Part shown: piece after piece, positions 41,688 to 54,175 of the stretch
Position numbering within the stretch: the stretch's first letter is position 1
How the letters are laid out: every line of letters begins with the position of its first letter
Source: Hericium rajendrae
Lineage: Eukaryota > Basidiomycota > Agaricomycetes > Russulales > Hericiaceae
Direction of reading: 5' to 3'
Assembly (NCBI GenBank): GCA_033439255.1
Contig: CM065881.1
Span: 2,356,001-2,420,000 of the forward strand
Length of the DNA: 64,000 bases
Notes under the pieces: generated by a model
What the model was told of the DNA's origin: nothing
What the model saw: the letters and a program-made list of their open reading frames with translations, nothing else
The model's database searches: none
Position numbers and translations under genes: made by a program

Positions 41688-43529
41688 ATGGAGAGCAACA
41701 GAGAAGAATCTCTGAGATGTCTCAACATCTCACAGAAACACCGGGCTGCAGGCAACCTGCCGTCAGCACGCAAGTTCGCACAGAAGTCTATCGGCCTGTT
41801 CTCGACACCCGAGGCCCTCAAGCTTCTTGATCTCATTGACTCTGATATTGCTTCATCATCTTCGTCGTCGTCGTCCGGCTCATCATCGGGGTTTGGGGGA
41901 GGGGCAGCGTCAGAATCAACGTTCACCTCGGGGGCGGAGACGCATCCGTCAGCAGCAGGCACGAAGCACAGGACGACAGGCTCAACCGCTGGTTCACGAC
42001 CGAATGGATCTGCGAGCGAGAAGCGGGAATATACGCAGGAGCACGTAGCCGTGGTGAAGAGGGTGAGAGCATGCAAGGTGACGGAATATTATGAGATCCT
42101 GGCGTTGAAGAGGGAGTGCGAGGAAGTAGAAATCAAGAAGGCTTATCGTAAAGTGCGTCTATGTCCCCCTCTTTGCGGGCAGGATGCTCATGGAGCATCT
42201 CATTCAGCTGGCCCTGGCGTTGCATCCCGACAAGAATGGTGCGCCTGGTGCCGACGAAGCATTCAAAAGTACGTCGTGTGATGGCATATTAGACTGGTGA
42301 TCATCTGTCTAGACAATGAAAGGCGAGCAGAAGAGTGCTGGCCTTTCAATGTCTCGTATAGGAACGGGTCGCCAGTCTAATGGCATGTAACGACTCCGGT
42401 TCAGGACTGACGATGACACGTTGTTCTAGTGGTCTCGAAAGCATTCCAAGTACTTTCAGGTAAGTCATCATTGCTTTCTCGGAGAGCTCCCTTGCAATCT
42501 CTGGAATGGAGTCTCGAGTCTGATGGCTGGATGATTGACGAGCTCTTTCGTTATGAACTACGCGGCGTCGCTGCCTTAGCCCGCCCTGCTGATGGAGCCT
42601 GGGGTTTCAATGGACTGATTCCATTCCGGCGATTGCATACTTTTCCGTTAACCCTGGCCATACTGATTCCTATCATCCAGATCCTCAAAAGCGTGCAGCA
42701 TATGACCGTCACGGTTCTGACCCAGAAGCACGGTTCGGAGGCGGAGGAGGAAGCGGGATGTCCTCTTCCGGTGCCGCACCAGGCTTTGCGACGCCCTTCG
42801 CGACATTCGACAGCGAGATGAGCCCCGAAGATCTGTTCAACATGATCTTTGGCGGCGGTCTCGGCGGCGGCGGCTTTGGCGGAGGGGGGCCCAGTACGTT
42901 CTCGCCGACCTCATGCGAACCATTATCCTCATGGATGCCCTTCAGTGTTCACAGCCAGCTTCGGCCCGGGCTTCGCCGGCAACGGCTTCCGCACTCGCGT
43001 GCACACCAACCACGCCCGACAGCGCCAGCAGCCCGCCGAGCCCGCCACCCCGCGCTCCATCTTCATCCAGCTGCTCCCGCTCATCCTCCTCTTCGCGTTC
43101 TCCCTCCTCTCTGCGCTACCCCAGCTCTTCACCACGCCCCCGACCCCGGACCCGCGCTTCTCCTTTTCACCCTCGCCCCGCTTCAACATGGAGCGGCACA
43201 CGAGCGGGCTCGGCGTGCCCTACCACGTCAACTCGGCCGAGTTTTCCGGGCACCCGCTCGCCGCGGAGATCAAGCGCGCCGGCGCGGACAACTCTGCCGT
43301 CGCGCGCACGCTGCCCGCGCTGCGCCGGTTCGAGGACGGCATCGACCGCGCGTACACGCAGGAGATGTACGCGCTCTGCCAGCGCGGGCTCGACGCGAAG
43401 CAGCACCGGCGCGACCAGGCGATCGGCTTCTTCGGCATCGGCGCGGACTGGGAGAAGGTGCGCCAGATCGACGCGGAGAAGATCGATGCGTGCGAGACGC
43501 TGCGGGCGATGGGGCTGCTGAAGCAGTGA
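41688..43529 (+). CDS. HLJ1: ER-membrane J-protein, Hlj1/DNAJB12-like
   Basis: Type III J-protein of the ER membrane that stimulates cytosolic Hsp70 in ER-associated degradation. From ATG 41688 (MESNREESLRCLNISQKH) the N-terminal helix matches the DNAJB12/14 start; a Ser/Gly linker follows. The J-domain is spread over four exons: YYEILALKRECEEVEIKKAY, LALALHPDKNGAPGADEAFK with the HPD motif, VSKAFQVLS, DPDKRAAYDRHG. Then a Gly/Phe-rich region with FDSEMSPEDLFNMIFGGG, one membrane span (SIFIQLLPLILLFAFSLLSA, about 43057-43116), and a DUF1977-like luminal domain ending RAMGLLKQ, stop 43527-43529. Exons: 41688-42152, 42208-42268, 42430-42459, 42681-42893, about 42946-43529. Convergent with Clr2. 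Confidence 0.88.
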
Positions 43530-43861
43530 GGTGGGGCGGCCGCCTCTGCGTGTACTAATAGATGGCTGGACTGGGTGTCTTCCGGAGGTTACGCTATATG
43601 ATACCTGCACATCGTAGTATATCTATTTTTTCAATATGCCATGGTCATGTTTTCGATGTGCAGCCATGTTAGGTTTGCCGCTGGAGCTGTCGCCCCGCGG
43701 TGAGCAGCTGGTGCGGCTTGGATTTGTTAATCCCAAGAAATTGGATAGGCAAGGAATACTTTATGCACAACATGTATATACTTTTCAACAGTACACGGAA
43801 ATCAAATGCGTGCCCCAAGAACGTCGTCAAGAAATACCGAAACCTCAACCGATCCCAGCTC
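43530..43861. other. Convergent 3' region
   Basis: The 332 bases between two facing stop codons; presumed terminators of both genes, no gene seen. Confidence 0.5.
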
Positions 43862-46450
43862 CTACGCCACCGCCACAGCTACCCCCGACGCCGACGCTGA
43901 GGCTGCCGACGGGCCCACCTCCTGCCCGCCGCGCGCGCCCTGGATATGCTCCCACACCTGCGCCATCTCCCCGCGCCCATCCGCATCCGCATCCTTCACC
44001 ATTGCCGTCCGACTCGGCTTCCACCGCGTCGGATCCACCGCATTGAAGAACCCAGGATAGAGCCCCTCGAGCGCGAGCAGGTGCTGGCTGTCGACGGGGC
44101 GGCGCGAGCGCGCGGCGGCGTGCAGGTCGTGCATGAGCGGCGCGAGCAGCGGGTGCGCGAGCAGCCCGGGGTAGTACCGCCCGCTGACGAGCGTGAGCGA
44201 CACGACGACCTCGTGGCCCGGCGGCAGGATCGGGCGGAAGCGGAAGCCGCGCGGCGCGGGCGGCAGCGGGTAGCTCGAATCCACGAGCGGCGTGGTCGCG
44301 GCGGGCGCTTTGGGCGGCGGCGAGGGCGCGGGCTGCGAGGCGGTGAGCATGGATGCGGCGGTGTCTTGGAGGGGCACGGAGGGGTCGGGGTTCGGGAGGG
44401 GAGGCGGGCGGAGGGGCGAGGGCCCGGACATGAAGGGTGCGCCGGTTTGCAGTTCGACGGGGCCGTCGGATGAAGGGGCGTGGCTTGGGCGTGAAGGCGT
44501 CGTCAGGCCGGCGGCAGCGGCGGCGTCTTGCGCCATCGGCCCTGCGGACTCCTTGCCCTTTCCGTTGTCGCTTGCGGCGGGCTGCGCGTGCTCGGGCTCC
44601 TCCCAGCCCTCGTCAGCGAGCTCGTAGAGCATCCCGCTCGCTCGACATTCCTTCGTCGTCCCAGTCCCGTCGGCGTTCGGGGCGTCGACCACAAACAGCG
44701 ACTCGAGCCTCATGAATACGCCACGATCCAGGGCGCCGAGCGAGGTCAATGAGTCACTGTCGTCGGTGTAGCCAAGCTCTTCGATCGTCGCTTTGGATGG
44801 ACCCGATGCGGGATAGATGTTCGGTGCGCCATTGGGCGCGATCTGTCTGCGGGCGACCTTCAGGCGGATGAGCTCGTCTGTCCATATGCGCTCCGCGCCC
44901 CACCACAGGCCTTGATACCGCAGCTGCGTGAACGTCGGTGTGGGTGGGACCTGGCCCAGCATCTTGGTGCTCAGCGCGCGCAGCTCTACAGAGTCCATCT
45001 CGCGTGTGCCGCTGACGCCATTCGTTTGCGCGGAGAAGGATGCAGCTTCAGCGGCAACAAGCGCGGCCTGGAACGTCGGGGGCTGGCTCGCAGATGCGTT
45101 CGGTGCGGAGTTCGGCAGGGCCATTGTGAATTCCCATTGATCAGTCGGAGTCCAGTACTTGGCGATGTTCGCTGCGATCTGCACCGCGACCGAGTACGGC
45201 GCGGCAGCCTCGGCAAAGCGCTCCGAGGAGCTCTCGGGTGCGTCGGGCGGACAAGGGTGAAAGGCCGCGATCTGCTCAGGGTTGAGCAGCATCTGCTCGA
45301 GCGGGATGTCCTGCATGGCCTTGAGCAGCGCCTGGGACGGCGCGTAGCCCTGGTACGGCAGCACCTGCTCGTCCCCGGCGAGATAGACCTTGTCGACGCC
45401 GAGTAGCTTCACCTTGTACATCGTCTTCTGGCTGATCGTCCACGGCAGCGGGGTGTCCTCAGGCGGCGCGCCGTTCTCCGCGGCACGGGACGAGCCCTCC
45501 CCGCCGCCCTGCGTCCCATCCCGCATCTCGACGTCGCCGTCCGGCGCAGGCGGCTGCTCGCGCGGGATCGCCTCGGACTTGACCCGCGTCTCCATGACGA
45601 GCCCGGGCCAGAAGGTAATGGCCTCTTGCGCGCCGCGGATGGGCGGCTCGAGCGCGCACCACACGACCTCGCCCTCGCGGAACCAGCGGCGCGTCGCGAG
45701 CTCGAACTCAGCGTAGAGCGCCTGGAGGTCGTCGTAGCGCTCGGGGGCCATACTCTGCTTCGGGCCCTCGAGCCGCGGCTTCGGCGCGCGGCGCACGCTC
45801 GCGTAGGGCGCGGCGGGGCCGCGGCGGCGGGGCTCGCGCTGTGGGCGCGCCGCGCCCGGGGACGCCTTGAAGCCGAGGGTCTCGCTGATGAGGCGCTGCG
45901 GCTTTTTGGCACAGTACTTGCATTCGCAGTTCGCGCGGTCGAGCGTCGGGTCCTGCAGGAGCCAGATGGCATGCGGGACGAACTCGGGGATAGAGCGAAA
46001 GCGATTGACGGAGACGGAACCTGGAAAGAGTGAGCACGCGGGCCGAGCGGGGATCAGGAGGCGCACCGATGAGGTAGAGATCGTGCCGCGGCGAGTCTCT
46101 CTTGCCCTTGTTGTGGTCGTAGAATGCGTAGCCTTTTGGCCAGCTTTTGAGGACATAGTTGTTGCCGGCTGTATGCACAAAGATTACGGATAAGGCCTTT
46201 CCTGGGGACAGGGATACACACCAGGCATATTCAGCTTCTCCGCGACCTTCTTTGCAATCTGGGTCCTCCAATGGATGCTGGCACTCTCGTGGTCGCCGAC
46301 AGGGCGCATGTAATTGACCTGCCCCTCGTGGTCCACGACGCACTCGGTATTTGTCGGCCATCGCGATTCATCGCCGTCGGTCCGTTCGAACTCGATCCAA
46401 TGAGGGTTTGGAGGCAGTGTATGGCCTCCGGCGACATTTCTGGTCGACAT
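43862..46450 (-). CDS. clr2: Clr2-like silencing protein (SHREC complex)
   Basis: Clr2 is a core subunit of SHREC, the histone-deacetylase/remodelling complex that silences heterochromatin in fission yeast. Exon 1 (46450-46222) has RWPTNTECVVDHEGQVNYMR and WRTQIAKKVAEKLNMPG. Exon 2 (46168-46067) has LKSWPKGYAFYDHNKGKRD then SPRHDLYLIG. Exon 3 (46020-43862) has NRFRSIPEFVPHAIWLLQD and a cysteine cluster ANCECKYC, all diagnostic for the family. A long C-terminal part follows with WFREGEVVWCALEPP, FWPGLVMETRV and PFSWTISQKTMYKVKLLG-type text (seen as PLPWTISQKTMYKVKLLG) in the BAH-like region. The tail is Ala/Pro-rich. Splice phases fit exactly at both introns. Its presence indicates Clr2-type silencing in this fungus. 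Confidence 0.9.
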
Positions 46451-47587
46451 GTGGGATAAAAGGGAGGCGTCCCGGGGCGAGGGCAGCTACACCATGAAGA
46501 GAGTCGAGCACAGCGGCCACAAGCTTCGGAAGGCCCGCCCAAACACGCCCAAACAAGTGCATCCTTAAAAGCCGACAAAATCCTACAATTTTTTCTGTCT
46601 GCTACGTGTCTCTCCGTCAATACAATCCCTTTCACCCCTTCTATGCTATACTTGTCTTCCTGAGGAGTTTCGCCGCGATTATCTACTCCGTACGCAGGTC
46701 TTCCCACTGCTTCGGCGTTAAACTACACGGCAAGAAGAACGGATCGGATTCTCTGAACCCGTGTGCCCTTGCAGATCGTCTACCTATTTTCTTTCGTTGG
46801 GCTGACGTTTTGATAGGGTTGTACATCCTGTAATGTGATATTAGGTGGTGACGAATTGATGTAATGCTCGTTTTGTTCGCGTTTTGATCAGCAGCCTGTA
46901 GCTGTGGCAGGCTGTGGCGCATGAATCTCGATTTCACTCGTAGAAAATGTCGGCACCGGGTAAGTATAACCATGGGCACGGCAGCCAAGCGTATGTAGGC
47001 AACAAAACTTAGCTGTACAAGTTTTGTAAGATGTGCGCATCCTCCAAACGCCCTCACAAATTGCAGAGCATCTTGGTGCTAAGGTCTGGTGCAAAAAATT
47101 GTGAGATCCTCGAGGCCATTGTATGGTACCGACATACATAAGCCAAACAGTCAGGTACTGCTTGATCGCAAGCATCTCGACGCCGGACAGAAGACGCATG
47201 CGTGGGCCTCGGATGCGCCTTCATAGTCATAGACGCGGAAGCATTCTGAGCCTGAGCAAAGCAAGCTCGAAGGACTGAGTCACGCCAAAGCCATACGATA
47301 GGCCCATATGGTCGCGTCGCAAGCGTTGGGCCAATCATCCAGACAAGAACAGATCTTGAGATGACGGCATTGCAGACGCGAGTATTGCATCGAGGACTTA
47401 CGCGGAGGGCCGCAGGGTCGCGTCGGATATGGACGCGTCCGGGCTGCTCCAGAGGGGTCTAAAAATGCAGTCTAGATTTCACGAAAGCCGAACAATCAGA
47501 GGTGTGCAGACAACGAGTTTCAATTTGACCATTCGTCAAGGCGCGAGAATACAAGCATGCAGGCCCCGCTCCGTCACGACATCCCGC
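46451..47587. other. Intergenic region upstream of Clr2
   Basis: About 1.1 kb with no convincing gene. It contains the Clr2 promoter on the left and the 3' end of the COX7A gene on the right. Short minus-strand frames (for example around 47054-47338) show no family features. Confidence 0.45.
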
Positions 47588-47921
47588 CTACTGCTGCTGA
47601 AGCCTGTGGCGCTCGAGCTTGAGGTAGAACTCCTCCTGACGTTGCACTGCGGAAAACCAACCGGTCAGAGACGCGCGCACATTCGGAAGACCGGTGCGGC
47701 ACCGCAGGACGGCGAACGTCACGCTGCGGAGCGATGAATGGGCTTACCTGACTTCAAGTGGATTCCGTACCTATTCCGAAGGGTCAGACGCTGGCCCAAG
47801 AGGGTAGATAGACATGGACTCACCAGTAGGCATAACCACCAGAGATGCCGAGGCCAAGGGCGGTAGAGAGGTCCACCCAGAACCTCTTTCTGAGCTTTCC
47901 AGTGATGGGGGCAATGGGCAT
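47588..47921 (-). CDS. COX9: Cytochrome c oxidase subunit VIIa (yeast Cox9 type)
   Basis: A small single-span subunit of respiratory complex IV in the mitochondrial inner membrane. Three exons encode about 59 residues, the usual length of yeast Cox9: 47921-47824 (MPIAPITGKLRKRFWVDLST, then ALGLGISGGYAYW), a 23-base micro-exon 47770-47748 (YGIHLKS) and 47646-47588 (VQRQEEFYLKLERHR, then LQQQ and TAG). Both introns have GT-AG ends and phases that fit. The IAPITG start, the glycine-rich membrane span and the charged matrix tail match the family. It is too short and too divided to appear as one open frame. The gene is divergent from the PP2A B-subunit gene. Confidence 0.88.
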
Positions 47922-48221
47922 GGTTGGGTGCAGATGATGTGGTTGCGGTTAGGGAAGAGACGGGAGCGGGCGTCAATAAGGACGAAGGGGAGAACCAAAC
48001 AGAGCCAAAGCTCATAAGCGCGCGGGGCGAGTGACGGACTCCGGAGTGCCCAGGTCGTCGCGCCACACCGTCTCGTCTGTAGCCCTTGTCCTTGTTCCAG
48101 TCCGCTCCATAGGCCCTAGCAAGCCATTCTCTACATATTATCCTGAATTTTCAGCACTACTCGACGTCGTGCTCCATCTTGCCATCAGACCTCCTACCCG
48201 TTTCGACCACGCAGCGCAATT
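47922..48221. promoter_or_regulatory. Divergent promoter of COX9 and the PP2A B subunit
   Basis: Exactly 300 bases between two outward-pointing start codons; must hold both promoters. No clear TATA box. Confidence 0.6.
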
Positions 48222-50152
48222 ATGGATCCCGACGCGTCCGGCGGCTGGAGGTTTGCACAGTGTTTCGGAGACAAGGGTGATGTAGAGGATATCACAGAAG
48301 GTGTGTAGGCGTCATACCTTCGCCAACATGTAGCTTGCCCCTACCCCGCGCCGCGCACTGCTGCACGTCACATCGTGCACCTGGCGCACGCTTATCAAGC
48401 TCGTCCCAAATGCTCATATTTGCCTTGTTGATCCATCCACAGCCGATATCATTTCCACCGTCGAGTTCGACTCGACAGGCAATTATCTTGCAACCGGTGA
48501 CAAGGGTGGGCGGGTTGTTCTATTTGAGCGAAATGACATGGTCAGTGCTACATGGTCTCGTCATTTAAACGGTGGCTGATCGTGCTCATACGCCATACTC
48601 GGTGCGCTCTGCACGCTGGCCAACTGTCCTTACTCGTCCACAGAAAAAAGGATGCGAATACAAATTCTACACCGAATTCCAATCGCACGAGCCAGAGTTC
48701 GATTACCTCAAGTCTTTAGAGATCGAGGAGAAGATCAATAAGATCAGATGGTGCAGACGCCAGAATGCCGCGCACTTCCTACTTTCGACGAACGGTCAGT
48801 TTCCAATTCACACTTTTGCTTCGTTTGTCTCATTTGCTTCTGCGACTTGACCCTTTGCCCCACCGTCGACGGTCCCGCTAGACAAAACAATCAAGTTATG
48901 GAAAGTGTTCCAGAAACCCGTGCAAGTCGTGTCTGAGTCGAACCTGTCTGATGGCACGCGGGCTCTGTCACCCCCATCCTCGCGTGCCCACCTGCGGTTA
49001 CCCCGCATGCAACAACAAGATGTCATCACCGCCGCCGTCCCCCGTAAAGTCTACTCCAATGCACACGCATACCACATCCACTCCATCGCGGTCAATTCTG
49101 ACCAGGAGACCTTCATTTCTGCCGACGATCTCAGGATAAACCTGTGGAATCTGAATATTAGCGATCAGAGCTTCAGTACGTCCAATTTTCGATGACATCT
49201 GCCTTCTGCTGCGGCCTCGAGGACGGCATGCGGTGGCTGACGTACTGGGCGCTTACCTCCACAGACATCGTCGACATCAAGCCCGCCAATATGGAGGAGC
49301 TGACGGAAGTGATCACCGCCGCCGAGTTCCACCCCACACAATGCAACCTCTTCATGTACTCGAGCTCGAAAAGCAACATCAAGCTCGCAGACATGCGCGA
49401 CTCGGCACTCTGTGACCGGCATGCGAAATGTATATATTGCGCTACCTATATCGGGCGAGTCGTCATAACTTACTCCTCTTTCTTCTGCGCAGTGTTTGAA
49501 GAAGAGGAGGATCCCACAAACCGGTCCTTCTTCTCTGAGATCATCTCGTCCATCTCGGACGTCAAGTTCAGCCATGACGGCCGGTACATCCTTTCGCGAG
49601 ATTACCTGTCACTGAAGATCTGGGACATCAACATGGAGTCGCGGCCGGTCAAAACCATTCCAATACATGACCATCTCCGTGGGAAGCTGTGCGACCTGTA
49701 TGAGAACGACTGCATCTTCGATAAGTTCGAGTGCACGTGGAGCGGGGACGATAAGTGCGCTACCTTTCTTCTTGTCTTCAGAACAGCGCTGATCCGTCCC
49801 AGGAATGTGCTGACGGGCTCGTATCACAACTACTTGCGCATATTCGACGTGGAGACGGCGAACGACATCGTGCTGCAGGCGGACAAGTCCGCGTTCAAGG
49901 CGAAGAAGATCGGGGGGCCGCTGCCAGGGAACGCCAAGTTTGGGGGGAAGAACGGCGTGCGGCCAGGCGGGCTGAAGGACCAGATGCAGCTGGAAACACT
50001 GGACTTCAACAAGAAGATCCTCCACGCGAGCTGGCATCCGCGGGAGAATACGATCGCGGTCCGTCTTTCTCCTTCCCTCTCCCGCACGCGCCTCACTCAC
50101 GACGCGACAGATCGCAGCCACAAACAACCTCTTTTTATACAGCGCGGCATAA
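48222..50152 (+). CDS. CDC55: PP2A regulatory subunit B (PR55/Cdc55)
   Basis: WD40 regulatory subunit that directs protein phosphatase 2A to substrates in mitosis, cytokinesis and checkpoint control. ATG 48222 begins [20 protein letters not shown]. Family landmarks follow through short introns: [154 protein letters not shown] and [16 protein letters not shown] last short exon (50111-50152) gives [13 protein letters not shown] and TAA. Nothing is missing, so it should be functional. Confidence 0.95.
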
Positions 50153-51417
50153 GCCGCATCCGCCGCATCGTTTGTTTCCGCCATTTCTTATCCCTCTCGT
50201 GCTCGCATCCCACTCCGCTCCTTCAACACCACTGTACTCCACGCATCATCACGCATCCTACGTTCATCGCCGCAGGCACGGACAGCGCCTTGACCGTCAG
50301 ACATTTCACGTTATATATATATTACACTCATCGCACCTCCGCGCGCTCGAGGGGCGCCGGCGGGCGAGCGCGGGACGGACGTTTCGGCATGTCCATTTAT
50401 CCTTTCTTCTCGCCTCTTCCTGTTCCTTGCAGTTCTTCTTGGCATTGTGGGAGCAGGCGGCGCGTCTTTCTTTCCCTTTTTGTGCGCCTCCGGAGTGTTT
50501 GCGCCGTCCCGCCCCGCCTGTCGATACCCCCGCGCGCTGTACTGAGAGTTGAGTGAGGAGAGAGAGAAGAGAAGACGAAAGAAGGTAGATATATAGGTAC
50601 TGCATACTACATGGCACGCTGGTGTGCGGTGTGCTGGAGAAGTAATGAATTCAATGGGTTTGTAACATACCTGGATCTGGCGGGCCGAGGTGATTTGCAC
50701 GATGAGTAGCTCTGACCCGTGCTCCGCACGGTTGCATGTTGCAGGACGATCCATAAGCTGTTTCTGCATGGACTCTTTTGAGGCAGTCTCTGCAAATGGA
50801 ATGCTCTGTGCGGTTATAAGCTATCAATGTAGGCAGGTAGACCTTGCGGGCCCGTGCTGCAATTCTGAGCATGTACTTACCGTGACCGCAATGTACTATT
50901 CTGATGGTGTTGACTGAGCTGCTCAGCTTCTGCCCTGAACGTACGCAAACTGCATAGGCAGGCACAACGTAGGCAGGTGCAAACGTCTCGCATGCGTCAT
51001 CAGAGGGCTCATGCTTGCGAGACGTGCTTCTGCTCATCACAGCGACATCGTGCAGAAGTATCCCTTCAGATATCCACCGACGTAGTTGGGCCCATGCTCG
51101 TCGCACCTACGCCCGCGCTTGCCGCACGTCATTGCACGACGTGAGATATCGGCTGGGATGGAGGCATGCATCTCTAGGATAATGTGAAAGAAAACACGCG
51201 AGTCGAGTTTATGGTTCATACACAAGTCCCTTGATGCTATGTTCCTCACTTGTCGGCGGAGCTCACGACTGAGGCAGACTATGCCACTCCTAGGTGGACG
51301 TTCCGCTCTCCAAAGAGAACGTGATAGCGTATGAGGCCTTGAGGGTTCACTAGCCAAATTGACCTTGGTGACTCCAATGGACATGCATTCCATTACTATA
51401 GCGTCAGATATCCGACC
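50153..51417. other. Intergenic region
   Basis: 3' region of CDC55 followed by about 1 kb without a supported gene. Several short minus-strand frames (50651-51106, 51037-51393) lack any recognised motif. A short TATATATAT tract lies at 50313. Confidence 0.45.
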
Positions 51418-52008
51418 TCAGGGCCCAACTAACTTAAAATCTGGGACCCTTTCTGGTTCAACCTCATGGTCAGAGGGATCGTACCCATCTGGCAAGTCAG
51501 ACGGATCCAACCAGGCTCCTGGTAGATGGTAAAACTCCGCAACAGTCGTCACTTGGCCGAGCTTGCGCGTCATGTCTTGAATTGCCCGCTCAATACCCTC
51601 ATCTGTCTCCAGGTCATACTTGGGGAATGCGTCGAGAACATTGACGAGCGCGATACGGACAGCCGTGGGGCCAGGGGGACAATCAGATGGATGAGTCCCT
51701 GGTGGATATCCGGGGGGCAAGGGGTTGGTAAAATTGACATCGCGGTTGTAAACTATGGCCAATTTAGAGCCTGAGACGAAGTCAGAAAGACAGTGTACGT
51801 GCGCCGCAGTGCCGCTTACGATATGGATAAGCAAGCGAAGTCGGATCTGGATCGTACACGCGTCGACGACCAGAGTTCCACGCAAGACTGTTCGGAGAGA
51901 TGAATGCTCCCCTAGGCACGCTAGTGACGGGACGTACATCATAGTATCAATATCACGTTCCTTGTCCAACTTATCATCGATGCTGGTGCTGCCATTCCCG
52001 AACCTCAT
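51418..52008 (-). CDS. Hypothetical protein, 196 residues
   Basis: Not recognised. The ATG at 52008 gives MRFGNGSTSIDDKLDKERD, an amphipathic stretch LVVDACTIQIRLRLLIHIV, a Pro/Gly-rich loop NPLPPGYPPGTHPSDCPPGP, helical VRIALVNVLDAFPKYD and GIERAIQDMTRKLGQVTTVA, and an acidic C-terminus (DPSDHEVEPERVPDFKLVGP). The second half reads like a folded domain. An upstream exon (MQPSQSNYHSIFRVLQ, 52216) with a good GTGAGT donor exists, but its phase does not fit, so I keep the single-exon model. No signal or membrane segment is clear. Confidence 0.5.
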   Translation of the reverse strand: MRFGNGSTSIDDKLDKERDIDTMMYVPSLACLGEHSSLRTVLRGTLVVDACTIQIRLRLLIHIVSGTAAHVHCLSDFVSGSKLAIVYNRDVNFTNPLPPGYPPGTHPSDCPPGPTAVRIALVNVLDAFPKYDLETDEGIERAIQDMTRKLGQVTTVAEFYHLPGAWLDPSDLPDGYDPSDHEVEPERVPDFKLVGP

Positions 52009-52708
52009 CCTGTATTGAGGCTAGCCGAACGGGCAGTAAACATAGCACGTAGATTTTAGAAGGGTACGCCAACAGCGTGACGGTAGAACTCACCGAGTTG
52101 CGTACCCTTGGATTAGGATCCACCATGAACGATGTCCGTTGCCGGAATGCGACAGGCCGCTTGAGCCATTGGAGAACTCGAAAGATCGAATGATAGTTGC
52201 TCTGCGACGGCTGCATGGCGGGACTATGACAAGTTAGTTGCAACTGCTGCTCAAGCGCAAGGCTCGTCAAATGAAACGGTGTCTGTGACCTCCACTTCTC
52301 CGCGCACTTTCATGTCAAAGACATCCGAGGGAAAGGGGGGTGGCGGAGCCGCAATGTCTCAGTGTCGTGAGCTTTCTGGGAAAGGATCGAGATAAAGGAA
52401 GCAGCCGAGCTGCATGAGGTATTCAGCTCTGCAAGTACTGTACTTCGGAAATCGTGCGTAAGTACGCACCTTCTAATCAAGCATTATAGCCTGCGCATTT
52501 CTAAAAAGCTCCCTGACCCTTCTTTGTCCCTGTCTCGATGGTATCCTCGAGGCTTCCCAGTTCTTGATCTCCATCCCACGTAGTCCAAAAACATGTATAT
52601 GTATTACAACTCCATAGATCGATTATATGGGCAAGCAGCTGGTATCAAATCCGCTATACAAGATGTCTAAACAAACAGACAGCAAATGGTATGTGGCAAA
52701 CGAAACAA
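52009..52708. other. Intergenic region
   Basis: Promoter of the hypothetical gene and 3' region of the H2A gene; a possible extra exon at 52095-52216 (minus) is the only coding-like signal. Confidence 0.45.
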
Positions 52709-53348
52709 TCAGACTTCCTGCGACGCGGCCTCCTTCTTGCCCTTGTTGGACTTCGAGGGCAGCAGCTCGGGGTTGATGAAGGGCACAACGCCACCCTGGC
52801 TGATAACAACGTCGCCAAGAAGTTTGTTCAACCTGTAACATGTGATAAGAGGGTGGCATGACGAAGGAGAGGAATGCGACGCACTCTTCGTCATTACGGA
52901 TGGCGAGCTGCAGGTGACGAGGCACGATACGTTGCTTCTTATTATCACGAGCGGCATTTCCGGCCAGCTCAAGAATCTCGGCGGCCAGATATTCAAGCAC
53001 AGCGGCCAGGTATACTGAGAAGCGTGTCGTATCAAGGGACACGACAGGGGACAGCACTCGTAATGACGTACCAGGAGCACCAGCGCCGACTCGCTGTGCG
53101 TAGTTGCCACGCTTGAGTAGACGGTGGATACGACCGACGGGGAACTGCAGCCCTGCCTTCTGCGAGCGGGACTGCGACTTTGAATCACTTCCGACTTTTC
53201 CAGAGCTCGACTTGCCACTACACACATGCCATCCAGTCAGCTCGTGGCCTCCAGCAAAGCACGACGATGGCGTACGCTTTTCCTTTTCCAGACTGGAAAA
53301 TAGCATGTAAACACGGGCAGATATGCATATCAGGGAAGTACACACCAT
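52709..53348 (-). CDS. HTA1: Histone H2A with C-terminal SQEV (H2A.X-type)
   Basis: Core nucleosome histone. Exons read [34 protein letters not shown]; intron; [44 protein letters not shown]; intron; [40 protein letters not shown], stop at 52709. Later junctions are 53072/53014 and 52885/52832 with matching phases. The terminal SQEV is the motif whose Ser is phosphorylated by ATM/ATR-type kinases after DNA breaks, as in other fungal H2A. NKLLG and the QGGV loop mark canonical H2A rather than H2A.Z. The first exon appears to be just the ATG plus one or two bases at 53348, which leaves residue 2 uncertain. Confidence 0.93.
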
Positions 53349-54175
53349 TTTTCTCGTTCAGACGTGAGTAAGAGGAGGTATAGAGGTGGTATAAGAGAGA
53401 GAAAGGTCGGAGCAGCGTGTCGCGTCGCGCTTCCGTTTTTGAGTGGGACGCGACGCGTTTTCAAACTCCGCCGGATGTCCATGCACGTGAAGTCAGAGAC
53501 GCGTCGCGTGGACGCGCGCCAGAGCGGATTTTTTTCGGTTTCTTCTTGCTATTGTCCACCTTTCTACCGCCAGGAAGCCCTCGAAGCTGAGAAAGGATCA
53601 CGATTCGTCACGGTTGTGTACAACCAGAAATCGTTCCCATCTGATAGGCCTGTCATGTGGCATTGACGACCCTTTGGAACCAATTAATGTCCGCCTGGGA
53701 AGATCGGGTATAATTCGAGGCTCTCAAAAGCTTGACATGCCGTATGACTCTCCTGCATATTCTTCTAGTTGAGTTCATCCACAAACTAGATGGATATTGC
53801 TTTGCAGCATACAGCTAAAGACCTGGATGAAGCAGAAAGTCTCTTGCCATGAATAATACACGTGATTTACGCGACGCCCTCACGTGGCAACCGCGTTGGA
53901 CAGTGTTCTGGAGCCTTGCATCCACCACGAGGACTTGTCACCCAACTTCGAGCACCGTCCAGCGCCGAATACACCGCACAGAGACGCCTTTGGCGTGTAC
54001 GCTCAAAGATAGTAAGTGCGGTGCGTGGCCATACCATAAAGGCCCCGCCGACCTTTTCACGACTTGAACGACTTGCACGACCCGGTCTTGGCGATCTTTG
54101 ATCCTCACCCTTTCCTCGCTGTCTTTTCTCATCTTCAACTGGGGGCCTCTTTTCTTCCCTGGCGTGTCAATAGCT
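53349..54175. promoter_or_regulatory. Divergent promoter region of H2A and the M50B-like gene
   Basis: 827 bases between outward-pointing starts. The half near H2A (53430-53530) is rich in GACGCG/CGCGTC elements (for example TGGGACGCGACGCG). ACGCGT-type motifs resemble MluI cell-cycle boxes expected at S-phase histone promoters; this link is inference. No partner histone gene is present. Confidence 0.5.

Noticed and set aside
51037-51393. 118-codon minus-strand frame downstream of the hypothetical gene
   Set aside because: No motif or splice continuity with the neighbouring gene.
52709-53348. H2A.Z variant considered for the histone gene
   Set aside because: Canonical H2A features (NKLLG, QGGV loop) and a terminal SQEV indicate ordinary fungal H2A.
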